Assembly: GCA_001986395.2 (NCBI GenBank)
Contig: MQVO02000066.1
Coordinates: 1-64,000 of the forward strand
Direction of reading: 5' to 3'
From: Irpex lacteus
Taxonomy: Eukaryota > Basidiomycota > Agaricomycetes > Polyporales > Irpicaceae
DNA: 64,000 bases
The position numbers were made by a program, and so were the translations under genes. The notes under the pieces are model-generated. The model made no database searches. It was not told the origin of the DNA and saw only the letters and a list, made by a program, of their open reading frames with translations. Each line of letters opens with the position of its first letter. Positions within the stretch are counted from its first letter, which is position 1. Below, one piece after another: positions 35,606 through 46,621 of this stretch.

Positions 35606-38010
35606 CTGAATGAGAAACACACGGCTGACGCTTGCCGTGTATACATCTATAACCTCAGTTCTCTGCGACGGAGAGAGGGAAGCAATAACCTCAACACTTT
35701 GCATATCTCTGGGAATATCGGGGGTAAGCTTGGAGACCTCTCTCACGAATTCATTGTCACGTACTGCGCCACTAATCCTATTGAGTAAAGTCCGCGTGAG
35801 AAATGGTACGTCCTGTTGACCATATAAATTGTGATTTATTAACTTACGCGATCCCAATTGAAAGCCCTAGTAATTGAGAAAAGGTGCAAATCGAAGTCGC
35901 TTGCGCGACAAGGTCGGGTTGCGAGGCAAATTCCGCTTGCACGCCCAAGATCTAGCACACCATGACCGCGGATGAGGATGAAGCCATTGTATAGCTCAAA
36001 AGGAGGTGGAGTACACACCGTGTTCTGCAGCGCAGATCCAATTCCTGTCCCGAATAGAATCTGAAAGCCTATCAGCTTGGCTGTACTCGTCGATGGTTTA
36101 ACGGTAAACAACATAGCGGCTCCAATGGAGCCTAGTATAGCGGGTGGAAACGCGATGAAGGACCAGTAGTGATGTGTCACCTAATACCGTGATCGTGTCT
36201 CAGAGGGATACTTGAAATGGCCGATATTCAAAATGCTTACGTTGGCTACGGCCCCTGCCACTGCGACGGCTAGATGTAAAACTCAGTAAGCTCTACTGGC
36301 TGCGTGACTCTGAAAGCACGAACATATGACTCAAGAACTAGACAGTGTTATGTGAGCTATACAAGACTCACATGCGAGGCGAAACGTACACCATATATGA
36401 TAGAATGCTGATGCCAGATTTCGTGCTGATGCTCCCTTAACCTGGTAAAAGAACGGCTAGGATTGGAGAGCCGGTAAGAGTCTATCGTGATTTAACTCAT
36501 TTAGAAAGGATAATAACCAAGAAATACTGCAAAGCGCACGTCAATTAGGAGTAAATCCAGAGGATAAATACATGGTCGAGGCTACTGACCGTGCCTATGA
36601 CAAAGCATATGTAAAGTAGCATCTATGTGGACGATTAACATGTTACCTGTTTAGAAACTATGTACAATGCTCACTGATGCCAGGCAAGCACACACCTGCG
36701 TGCGACGAGTTAACAGTCCCATCAGTAGAAGCGCTCTTTCTCCTTGGCGAGTTTCCCAGATGACAAATAGGCCAGACAGTACAGCAGCCTAAATAATCTA
36801 GTCAGCGAGAATAATTTGGTTGATTTCACGGCTATAACTTACAACACATAGCAGTACAATGACCGTGAGGGCCGGGTCGTCCCAGGCCTTTTGGTTACCG
36901 CCCCATTGAAGAGGCAAAAGAAGGGCAACGGTGATAGCGATGCTGAACACGCTTCCGAGCCAATCCAGGGAAACTCAACGTTTCCATCATGGGTCTAAAT
37001 ACACGCTTACATTCTCGTTCAGATCATACCCCGCAGGTTAAAGTATCATAACAACCATGAAGGAGAGACCTCCCCACTAAACAGCAGTTATTAGAGAGTA
37101 AGCGTGATTTTCACGTTCTAGATTTACCGGAAGATTGATCCCTGTTGTAAGCTACTATTAGTGCGTGCGCCACGTTTGATAAATTCATCACTCACAAAAG
37201 CACCACCTCCAGCTAAGATGCTCTTTTACATGTATGATTAGCCAAGGATGAGCCAATGGAGTATCATATACTAACATACCCGAGAAAACGCCTCCGAGGA
37301 GGAGCCCAATGACACTGCCAAAAGAGCCCAAATATGCCGGCCTTTTGTCCAAGGGAACAATATACTGCAAGTTCACCACGTTTGGCGGCATAGGAGAAGA
37401 CGACGGAACATGTAGGGCGGCCCTCAGCTAGAATTGATAACACCGTGACCGCCACATAAATTCCACCTCCGCCAGCACCAGCAATCACTCGCCCAAATAT
37501 GAGCAGCTGTATGGTATGTGCCAAGGCGCATATGAGGCTTCCTGCCATAAATACAGCGACAACGACGAGAAGAACGAGTTTCAAGTTCCCTCATACGATA
37601 GCAAGAATTTTGCCGTATAAAAGCATAAGGCCAGCCTGTAAAAAGAGATCGGTACAAAATGCTTGTGACTGAGAGCGAATTAGATGACTATATGTTACTG
37701 ACCTGGGCTAAAAAATAGCCACTAGCAATCCAGGACAGTTGCGAGATAGCATCAAAGTCAGATGCTATGGAAGGGAGTGCCGGCGTGGATATGATCGTCT
37801 GCCAGTCCACTGCCATCAAGCTGCTTGCCAAGAGAAAACCGCTGCCTGAAAAACATCAGCGAACCTTGACCGTGACGTGCAATCAGTGGGCAGCCTGAGC
37901 AAACACATACATCATAATAACAAGCAGACGGGGGCCTTTCACTGTTGCCATCGGTGGTGGTGTTTCCGCTAGTTCCAGTACTGCTGGTACAGCATCGAGA
38001 TTAAAACTTC
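35606..38010 (-). pseudogene. MFS transporter copy 3, dead duplicate of 25449-27952
   Basis: Nearly every exon of the intact exporter can be aligned here: GPRLLVIM (about 37925), SLMAVDWQTIIST (DQT changed by in-frame insertion), AGLMLLYGKILAIV followed by a TGA stop, GRVIAGAGGGGIYVAV, RPAYLGSFGSV, WRWCFCE, MLLYICFVIGT, PFFYQVKG, AVAGAVAN and THHYWSFIAFPPAILGSIG. Damage: a nonsense codon in exon 3, a lost donor at the end of exon 3 (Gln codon and GT replaced), a six-residue deletion in exon 4, a 1-nt deletion in the PFFYQVKG exon, and a missing C-terminus. The last exon aligns through SRVFLI (about 35611), then runs into unrelated sequence next to the RING-helicase fragment. With the truncated P450 at 38402 it forms the mirror of the intact MFS-P450 pair. 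Confidence 0.88.
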
Positions 38011-38401
38011 CGATCCGAGTCTGCCGGCGCCGCCGTGCAGAGCGCGTTATGCGCGTGTAATATAGCTTCCATAGGCGGGGTTTGAATGTAGTTATCCCAG
38101 CCGGGGATACACCCGAGCCTGACTATTGAATGTTCGTCCCAGCACACGACGGATACCTATTCTTTGGTTTTGTCGCAACAGTACCGGGTTTACGGCTCTT
38201 CGAAGATCGGAATGGGCTTCATCATCTCATCGGCGCGCTCACTGATTCGTATTCTGACATTCCAGAAGATCTACTCGCAGGATGTTCGAGGCTACAGCGA
38301 TAGTTCCACGTCCTTGCAATTGCCAGGGGGCAGCGCTGTGCATCGCAACTTTCCCCCCTCCGTAACTGAAGCGTACTCAAGTGTTGCCTCCCTTCAGCCA
38401 T

Positions 38402-39166
38402 ATGCTCTCATCTTCAGTTGTCAGTGCGCTCGTCGCGATCTTTGTCGTGTCACGAATCATCAAGTTTCGTGCGGACCAGAAGGTGAGCAATAACATGCAG
38501 AGTAGTTGGTGTGGCGGACGTGGTGAGACTAACAAACAATGCAGAAAGTGCTTGGTCTGCCTGGTCTACACTGTTTGGTCACTCCTGCACATCCTATTGG
38601 TGCACTATTACCAACTTTCTTCCTCAATCCGGGCCTTTCGTGGCAATGGTACTGGAGAAATCAGAGTACGTTTATTTATTCAGAATCTCTCAACTAAGTT
38701 GACAATTATTCAGTTTATGACCGTGCTGGTGCTACTACCATTTCCGTGCTGGCATGGTTCTTCGGCGACCCAACTATCTATACTACATCTATAGAAGTTG
38801 CTCGCCAAATCGTCTCCACTCGTGGCCAATTCGAGAAACCACCTGAAACCACCATGATTACATCGTACGTACACCTCAGCCCCAAAATAGGTAGTAGCTA
38901 AATAGCCACAGGATATGGGGCCCCAACTTGTTCGCTGCAGATGGTGGCGAATGGCGACGCCACCGCCGTATTATGGGTCCGGCGTTTGGCCCTGACGTGT
39001 GCGTCTACCCTGTCCCGCCTCTTTCAATGCGTTTTCTCATTATGTCTTTAGATATGCGCTTGTATGGAAGGAAGCCGCTTCACTTTTTGACGATATGGTT
39101 GAGGCCGAGAAGTGGGAAAACGAGCCTGTGGTCATTCTTGACCCTGTAAATCAAATTACGACGAAG
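38402..39166 (+). pseudogene. Cytochrome P450 B2, truncated after exon 5
   Basis: Exons 38402-38482, 38545-38665, 38714-38864, 38912-38998 and 39052-39166 have exactly the lengths of the first five exons of P450 B1 (81, 121, 151, 87 and 115 nt) and encode a close paralogue (WQWYWRNQ, FEKPPETTMITS, WRRHRR, DPVNQITTK). The frame is open over all 185 codons. After the exon 5 donor (GTTTGT) the sequence changes abruptly at about 39190 to an AT-rich non-coding insertion, and no later exon is found up to the next recognised gene. I-helix, K-helix and haem loop are therefore missing and no P450 can be made. The five intact exons suggest the truncation is recent. Confidence 0.88.
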
Positions 39167-39190
39167 GTTTGTCCCACTACTCGGAACTGA

Positions 39191-39900
39191 CGATTTTTTC
39201 GTCCAAAAAATCGCTGGGAAAACTGTCCCCTATCCGTGAGTTTGATGGGCAATTTTGTAATATGTAAAATCACTGCGAAATTTACGGTTTTGTGACATTC
39301 CTACCTTCCGTAAAATTCTGGATCAAACCATAAGAAAATCTTGAGTTTTTCAGGTGCGAAATTTCACAATCTGTGATGTGGTTTGTCGAGAGCAAAAACT
39401 AGGAAAAAAAAGGTGAGAGCTACGATTTTGCCTTGCCCAAAACCGCTTTAAAATTCACTTGAATATCGTTGGTTTGATGGCAGTTTTGGCTGACCAAAAG
39501 CGGACGGAAAACTCACAGTCCTGACCCCGGAGTTTTCGGCCGAAAAATCATAGGTAAGAATCTGGATTTTAATTGTGATTTTGTGCCGGAAAAAACGGGG
39601 GATTTGTGCATCGGTTTTATCCCAGCACAAACCGTGAAGCAATCTGAATGAAAACCTATGACTTTCTCACACGGTTTGAGCAAGGAAAAAATCAGTAATA
39701 AAACTCAATGGAAAAAGTTTGGTTTGATCACGGTAAAAATCGTAATGAAAAAGCCCTTGGTTTTGGGCTGAGTTTGATATTCAAAAAAACCGTAGGTCAA
39801 AATCGCCAGAAAAACCGAAAGCTCTGTCCTTTGTCCGTTGTCGGTTGTCGAGAGTCATGACTAATTAGCGATTAGTCAACTGTCCGGAAGCCGGCCCTGG
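39191..39900. repeat. AT-rich non-coding insertion with a perfect hairpin at its left edge
   Basis: The junction with P450 B2 is marked by a 9-bp perfect hairpin with a 5-nt loop (CGATTTTTT...AAAAAATCG, 39191-39213). The following 0.7 kb is rich in recurring CGGTTTT / AAAACCG and GGTTTGAT words and has no coding character. It differs in composition from the P450 sequence before it. It looks like a non-autonomous or decayed mobile element. I see no clear matching terminal repeat at the right end. Confidence 0.5.
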
Positions 39901-39920
39901 TGCATTAGCAAAAAGAAAGA

Positions 39921-40005
39921 CAAAAAACTACTACGGACAAGATTCGAACCCGCGGTGCAACGCAACAGAGTCCGCGAGCTTAGCCACTACCCTAGGGAGG
40001 CTTGG
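39921..40005 (-). repeat. tRNA-like Pol III unit (A box, B box, T6 stop), possible SINE head
   Basis: On the minus strand there is an A-box-like TGGCTAAGCTC (about 39975-39990), a near-perfect B box GGGTTCGAATC (about 39941-39952) at tRNA-like spacing, and a TTTTTT terminator (39922-39927). I could not fold a proper acceptor stem or a 7-nt anticodon loop, so I do not call a tRNA gene. It is better read as a tRNA-derived SINE or pseudo-tRNA attached to the AT-rich insertion. Confidence 0.5.
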
Positions 40006-40019
40006 GAAAGGCTACCAAG

Positions 40020-41844
40020 TATAAATATATCAGCAGAGGAAATATATGATATACTAATAAACCAGCCAATGGGACTATAATGGCGGCACAGGACTTCAAG
40101 GTGCAACAAGCAACGGCAAGGGGTAACAGTTGTGCTTATTCAGGTGATTTGGCGACTGGTGCTACTGGGGCTGCTTACTACTGGATCTAAATAACTGCTA
40201 CTTCTGAACTTACACTCTTGCATGGGTCTATGCGCTGCTCTGCAACAAACTTGTGCACCCTCCTGCAGAGCTGACGCTCTTGGAGCCGGTCCGCGGTGGA
40301 GAGGGTATAGTGTATGTGCTGTCGACTGGGGAGTAAGATTGAGGTGGCTAAAAGTCAGGTGGCTGATGAGGGGGTGGCTGAATCGTTGGCGAGCTTCTCG
40401 ATGGCCTCTCGTTCGATCCGCAGGTGGACTGGTTTGAAGGTCGAACCGTCTGTCGATTGATTAGGTTAGCTTACGACTTCTACAAATATCACAGGCGCGT
40501 TCTGTCTGTTTCCTCTACTTTACCGTCCGCTTGAGAAGCGACGATGCTCCCTGTGGCATGAACGGGCCCGCTAAAGCACCGTAGATGACAATGCACCGAT
40601 AAGGGGAGTAGGCGGCGTGGATGACCGCGTACGGATGCTGGGGATGCCCGAATGGCGGGGCCGACTTGGGGGGTGCGGCGTTCATTGCGTATACATATTA
40701 CATATGGCTGGCGTGGTGGTACGGGGTGTGGCGATGTGAGGGTGGTGTGAGGGTGGTGTGTGGGTGGTGTGTCGCGTACGTGGTATGTCTGCGCTGTCGA
40801 GACATTGAACGTATTGCTGCGTAAGTATGAGTTAGAGAGGCAAAGACAAGTAAGTGCGGAGAAGAAAAGAACATACCGTGATCGGCTGTCGCTGCCGCCG
40901 GTTCGTCGGCATCGCCGATTGCTTTGCTCGCGACATCCTGGCTTTCGTCGGCCTGGGGACGTCGGTGGACAAGCTGTTACAAAGGTGCTTGGGCGGTTGC
41001 TTATGGCTTTCGTTGGCCGCGGAGGGCTGACGTTGATGTCTGTCCGCCTAGCCAGCAGCATTGCGTTGGACAGTCGTCTTCCCCCAGGAATCCCGTAATA
41101 TTCAGATGCTACCGGATCGTGGGTGCGTAATGAGCGAGCTATGGATAGCTGGCCAGACTTTTGTGGCGCACCTATTATCCCTAATTTCGCTCTCGATGCC
41201 CCAGTATCCTGACGCTGGTTCTAAGGCAGATCATCGCTTAGCGAGCGAGCGAGAGGCTTGTATGGTCTTGACCTCGTGTGAGATGATCCGACGTGGACGG
41301 TGTAGGTGGCCTTCCAATGAGCAGAACGGTAGGGCCGAAGGCTGGTAGTCAGCGTACCTAAGCAGTCCAGCAAGGCTTACTTATACGCACTTTGTAAATA
41401 CTGTTAAGGCGCCTTCAGGCGTTGCGAGGGGGCAGCAGAGGAGAACGGCGTTTGAGGCAGAGAGAGTTGTAGTAGGTGTGCGGTCGATTGTGGGAGGCAG
41501 ACACGCAAACCGTCGCCTAAGCTAAGAAGGACAAAGGTCATGCATCACGTGGCATTCGGGAGCTCCGCAGCTTCGGCAGTCCTTGCCGAACGCCACAAAG
41601 GCTTTGCCGTTTCGGGTGTAGGCAACGGTATGCTGGACACTACACTCAACATTCTCAGATAGCCCTTAACGAAACGAATTGAATATCAACGCATACGTAA
41701 CACGCCGCCGTAGATACAGAGGCGATGAGCTTTCCAGAACCTGCAGCGGCTCCCGTCCGACCACTTCTCCAACTGTACCAAGTGCTACCAGCTTCCTCTT
41801 CCTGAGCATACCGGTTGCCTGTGTCGGTGGTATCGAGGATGCGT
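40020..41844. other. Intergenic with a possible unmodelled small minus-strand gene
   Basis: Some minus-strand exons look coding: one starting at the ATG at 40936 (MSRAKQSAMPTNRRQRQ) and ending at a GTATGT donor; one with HPYAVIHAAYSPYRCIVIYG and GPFMPQGASSLLKRT (about 40530-40660); and one with PVHLRIEREAIEKLAND (about 40380-40440). I could not chain them with consistent phase, so no gene is called. The rest holds only short open frames and GGTGGTGTG-type simple sequence near 40735-40775. Confidence 0.3.
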
Positions 41845-42279
41845 TTAGGGAATGTCCATGGCATCGTCATCTTGGACAGGGAATTCGGGGTCCGGGGTCG
41901 TGTCCATGTAGTCGATGGCAGGCTCGGGCTTCTTGTGCACGCAACCAACCACTTGAATGGTCACAGCGTTCTCGGGGTGACTCTCGGTGAGAGAGGGCCC
42001 AGACTATGCCAGATCAGTCTGGGGAGGCTCAAAGGACAAACGAGTCTACTCACCGCCGCGTTTCCTTGTGCCAGCTCAACGCGAGTCTCAACTGCAACTC
42101 CCTCCTCCCCAACCCCCGGCGTGACGGGTTGAATAACTTGAAGTAAAAGCTGACCGTTAGCCCCGCTGACAGAACGAATATCGACTCTGATAGCCTGATT
42201 GTCAACCTATAACCAACAATGAGCACCGAGGCGAGAGAGCAACGACAGCCCTTGAAAGACTTACAACAGCTTCACCCAT
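41845..42279 (-). CDS. Small conserved-looking protein, 108 aa, 3 exons, function unknown
   Basis: The exons are 42265-42279, 42054-42206 and 41845-42003; phases agree and the first exon is only 15 nt (MGEAV). The protein alternates short hydrophobic beta-type segments (IRVDIRSV, LLLQVIQPV, VAVETRVEL, AVTIQVVGCV) and ends in an acidic tail (PDPEFPVQDDDAMDIP). A small beta-sandwich with an acidic C-terminus would fit. I do not recognise the family. The exon with this clean frame and tail is well supported by its splice sites (GTAAGT, GTGAGT). Confidence 0.7.
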
Positions 42280-42867
42280 GGTGGAATACTTGATTGGTTT
42301 GAATGGCGTGTAAAGCAGTGGATCCGGATTGTGGAAGCTGAATGTGATGGTAGTGGATGCTGAAGGAGTTGAGATAGTGAGGCGACGATGCGACGATTTA
42401 TGTCTGGGAGGCGTTATTTGGTGCTTGCGATGCGTTGTGGGCGCACAGGCGGCCAGGCGCCGTGGGAAGCCTGCCCCGGATAGTTCAATTTTCTTGATGG
42501 CGGACCAGCGACTGGTTTCTTCTCTTAGTGTTGCGACTTGGTCCATTCTAGTTGAATCTGTGCAAGCCTATAAGAGTAGTTGGGCAACTGGCTTGCACGC
42601 TGCTTGGCCCTTCATTGCGTTTGAGTAGGGCCCTTGGGTACTCGATTTCTCTGAGAAGCGTCAGCGTACAGAAAACACCTCTTAAGATCCGTGGATAGCG
42701 CTTTCAGGATAGTCTGCTTGTTTCAGTGCTTATTTGAGTAGCAGGCAAAATAACTAGCATGAGGAGAATCTCGACGTCAGTACAGGGGCTACTCCCTATC
42801 TCTGAAAGAAGTACTTACAAAGGCATGATATTCTGCGGCAATCAATTGATATGTACAGCTATCGCAA

Positions 42868-44967
42868 CTAAGTAGGCGGGGAGGGCGGGATGTCATAGGG
42901 GAAAAAGCCCTGCTTGAGAGCCTCCTCCGCGTTGAAAGTTAGATCAATGAGGGGTTTTCCCTCCTGTATAGCAGCCTTGTTTGCATCCCTAGCCTTCGAA
43001 ATCGAAGGAACCGGCAGCTCAGCGCTAATGAGCATTGAGGCCTGCGTGAACCATACTATACTCCCTCTGCCTCCGTTCTTCATACTGGACTCGCGAATCG
43101 GCATCAGATTTTCTTTTGTGGGCGGGCTTCCATCGGTGGTCACCATCAAAACATCTGAAGACGACTAGATGTTAAGCACGGAATTATCCAGAGGCCTTGG
43201 AAGCTGCTTACCGTTAATATCCACATTAAAATGGAGGAGTAAAGCACTAGGGTAAACCACAAACACCCCGGCTGGGATCTGTAAAATGACCCCGGCCTCC
43301 CAGAAGACAAGCCAAATCCTTTCATCGGCATTGGTGACCCCTACGGATTCCCATGAGCAGCGAGGTAGCGGAGGGGTCATGGCAGTGGATCTTACAGTTA
43401 CCGTAGTAGTACACCATGACGACGCACACCAGGATCGCCCCGTTCTGCGAGTCGGTGTGCGGAATGCAGAACACATCGTTGATCCCGTCCTCAAAAACCG
43501 GAGAATTTATACAAAAGTTGTGGAACAGCCCGAAGAGGCTGTCCTCTAGCCCGAACTTCTGCTTCCCGACATTCTGCGTGTCTTCCAACCTATCCCCAAT
43601 CTTGGGGAAATGTCGGCGAACGAGGCTGCTTGCCATGCCGCTGAAAGTAAGTCAGCCAGCTGCAGCGGTCACCGATAGGATACTTGGACTCTTACCTGAA
43701 ATATCTCATGGCGGGGCACTCGAATAATTTCTTTAGCGCTTCCGAGTTCTTGCCCTGCTTGTGCCAGCTACAAACGGCGGGCTCCTAGGAAACAGTTAGT
43801 AGAGTCATAGCGAAGATCTAGCCCACTTACTGCTTTAGACTGACGATCTGCCCCGGCGATACAGAACTTGTGCGATCCGCGTTTATTGTCAGCGCGGTCC
43901 TTGTCACTGACGACCGTGTTCTCGGCGAACTCCTGTATTGCGATCGCCAATGGCTCAAGAAGGTCCCTTTGCTCCAAAGTCCGCTTGGACCGATAGATAA
44001 ACAACCGTCCTTCGGTATCCACTATTCTTGTAGCTTCCTGGCCCCTTAGCGCATAGTTAGCAGTGGCCTTGGCAGCAGGGATAATTTGCTCACGAATCAC
44101 GATAAGGTATGCGAGTGTAGCTGGAAAGTATCTGCATGAGAGGTTCGCTACGCTCAAGTAGCATCTTCGTCAGCTTTTCACGTTCAGAGGGGTCAGCTCT
44201 CAGGCCTTGCCACCCAGGAGCGGTGATGGGTGCTTGTTCTATCGACCACTCAGCCGCTGAGTAGATTTCCGAAGTGCTGGGGGAGTAGCGGGAGATCCGA
44301 TCCCTATACCTCCTTAGAGCCTTTTTCTGCTTCCAAGTTGAACTACTCAAAACATTAGTGGGTGGGACTACTCTAGCGATAGCCTAATGATACTGACGAA
44401 TATTTGTCCATTATCTCCAGCTCTCGATCCAGTTGGTGCGGTGTCGGGCTTGGTGGCCGGCCGCTGCTGTCCCCCAAGGCTCCGGGCCTGGAGCCCGGCA
44501 CATTTAGGACAAAGGAAGAGGATGAACGAGCGGGCATACCTATGATATTGGTAGTCGACTATAGCATGCGATGGCCCTGACGATGGGGAAGCCTCCTGCA
44601 GCTGCTTGAATCTTGAGGGAGTAATGTTGTGCTGGCTTTGCTGGGCAAGCTGGAAGCGCTTCGCGTCGATGAGGGGGTCTTCACACTTCTGCATAGCATC
44701 TTGATGAAGGATACGCCGCGTAGCTTCGGTCAGCAGCGCAACTCCAGATCTAGCTGTGCACTGAGAATTAGCGGGAAACCTACCTCCAGGTCAACAAGTG
44801 CGTGGTATATAAAGGAAGGGTGACTCACAGGTCATCCAGAGCCTGGATGATGGCTTCTTCGAGGACAGCATCGTTCGCAGCGGGCTGTGAACCGTGTTAG
44901 ATGGGAAAATAAGAGCGGTGGTAGCACGTACCTCTACAGAGACAAGGGTGCTTTTGGTAGCCTCCAT
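42868..44967 (-). CDS. 2OG-Fe(II) dioxygenase-like protein, possibly damaged in the middle
   Basis: The C-terminal catalytic part is clear and splices in phase: exons 43402-43640, 43212-43340 and 42868-43154. It holds an HxD motif (IPHTDSQNGA), then RIWLVFWEAGVILQIPAGV, YPSALLLHFNVDI with a second His, and GRGSIVWFTQASM. This matches the double-stranded beta-helix logic of Fe(II)/2OG dioxygenases and a protein family often multicopy in Agaricomycetes. Upstream exons carry CPKCAGLQ, KKALRRYRDRI, IIPAAKATANYAL, KRGSHKFCIAG and CSWHKQGKNSEALKKLF. The ATG at 44967 starts EATKSTLVSVE, joined to an exon with PAANDAVLEEAI. Between LLERSEPLM and TLAYLIVIREQ (about 44110-44145) the frame shifts by one; a 31-nt GT-AG segment could restore it. 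Either an ultra-short intron or a disabling frameshift is present. A link to TET/JBP-type DNA-modifying enzymes is only speculation. Confidence 0.65.
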
Positions 44968-45977
44968 CCCAAGAACGCCCCGCTGACGATGAGTGCCCTA
45001 TTGCACAGGTGCCTTTATACTGTTCTCTGAGTTGCTCGACGCTTCCATGGCTTCTTTATGCGGAGGAATTGTGAAGGCTCTGTGCTCCAAACTTGCTCCG
45101 CGAATGTCAAAAATCTAACAGTAAGAGCAAGCGAAGCATACCTGACTGAATCCTGCAGGATTCTCTCGCTAGATCTTCGCCCAGATGTAACACGCGTAAG
45201 GCAGTTCGAGCTTTGGATCCGTATGTGTATGCTCAGATGCCTTGGTCCCGAGTAGCGGCACAACCGTTCTCCTGACGTGAATAAGGCTTTCGAAGGCATC
45301 AGGCCACGTCGTCCGGCGAATATGGAGGAGTTTCTCAATGAACAACATTGTCTTCCTCCTAAGTGTTCGGACCGCCTTGCGTATGGAGAGATACCAGCTT
45401 TCACCCCCTTTTCAACATCTTACTGAGTTCCATGCCCGTGGTTGTTTTGGATGCCAAAGGTGTATGAGATTGACTGAGTGCTGAGTAGAGGCTTGAAAAA
45501 TGATACATATGCGCAGGATGCGCGCTGTCTACTTCATCGGGTAGCTCGGCCTATACCAAACTATGACTGGACCGGTAGAAGCCGCCCACAAAGAATGTGC
45601 CGGGGGCGTGTCGGCATAAGGTCGGGGTCGACGCGGATGGATGTGACCCCCACCGCCTTACACTCCTAGGCCATGAAGCAAGAAGGGATTCAAACGAGAC
45701 AGTACTTCAGTATATTGATGGACATATATGCATATAGACAAGATAGGCGTAGACTTAAAATGGATTCTACAGAGCAGGCGCAAGGTAGGGATGAATGCTG
45801 GGTGCGGAACCGACACGTGTATTAGGTAAAGCGCAGCAATCCATCTTCTGAGAGGGTAAGAGCGAGTAGTGGAAAAGGTTAACAAAGCGAAGGCAAACAA
45901 GAACGAAGTATGGTAATAGCAAAGTGGGCGACAGCAAGGGATGTAAAGAGCAGAGGAGAAGAGAAGCGAAGAAAGCA
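44968..45977. other. Upstream region with decayed coding traces, then intergenic
   Basis: On the minus strand, above the ATG at 44967, the same frame continues (about 45000-45060, IPPHKEAMEASSNSENSIK) but meets a TAG just before the proposed start. Further up, about 45180-45370, another coding-like piece (LHIRRTTWPDAFESLIHV) has an internal TAG. These may be lost N-terminal exons of the dioxygenase-like gene. The stretch from about 45450 to 45977 shows nothing. Confidence 0.35.
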
Positions 45978-46621
45978 CTATAAAGCGAACACGAATGGAA
46001 GCGACGAGTAAGGGTTTCCTAGTGACCGGGCATTGTCAATGCTCATCTTCTTGAGCGGCCCAATGAAGAACTTGTCGGGAGAGAGCTTGTCAAGCTAAGC
46101 CTGGGTGCCAATCTACTTACTGAGGTTAGGCAAGGTAGGATAAATCCTGACTAGGGCTCACCAAGGGCTGCTTCTCATCGTTCTCCTTCTCCAAGAGCGA
46201 ACCAACTTCACAATCCTCTTTAGCAGGAGGAGGGAAGTCCACTTTCTTGTCCGAGACAGTGAGCCGGGCAGACACCCTGCCCTTCATGCGCCGCGGGACC
46301 ACGAAATGGAACTCCAGCTCACCGCCAGGTTTCAATAAACCAGAGCGTTCGGAACAGGCGATGCGAACAGGCTGTGAAAATGCATGTATCAGTCGATGGA
46401 GGTCCAATATGCGGGAGACTGGAACTTACGATCGGTTCTTCGATCTCTCCTTTCTCCAGGTCGAGGAGGGGTTTCCGCTCAAACGTGACGGTGAGGCGAG
46501 CGACCTCCTCACCCATAAACATGTCCATAACCCAACGGAGAAGGCGAGGAATGAGAGGAAACGGCATGCTGGGGATCAGCGGGAGAAGTTTGTTGCCAAC
46601 TTGCCACGTAGGCAGGCACAT
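45978..46621 (-). CDS. Unrecognised small protein, 172 aa, 3 exons
   Basis: The exons are 46430-46621, 46162-46371 and 45978-46094; phases agree and donors are GTAAGT and GTGAGC. The protein starts with a hydrophobic, Pro-rich segment (KLLPLIPSMPFPLIPRLLR), contains beta-type stretches (VARLTVTF, ELEFHFVV, RVSARLTVS), an acidic linker (EKENDEKQPL) and ends SIDNARSLGNPYSS plus a short hydrophobic tail. A membrane-associated beta-domain protein is possible. I do not recognise the family. An in-frame downstream Met at residue 19 is an alternative start. Confidence 0.65.

Noticed and set aside
25449..39166. Assignment to a named metabolite cluster (for example psilocybin or pleuromutilin type)
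   Set aside because: P450 and MFS genes alone are not diagnostic, and none of the signature enzymes of those pathways is visible.
40455..40510. Zn2Cys6-like start (ACDICRSRK) on the minus strand
   Set aside because: A stop follows three codons later and the second half of the zinc cluster is not found in any splice-consistent continuation. It lies inside a probable intron.
40489..41061. 190-codon minus-strand open frame
   Set aside because: Composition is Pro/His/Arg/Ser low complexity, and it crosses clear intron signals and better coding segments in other frames.
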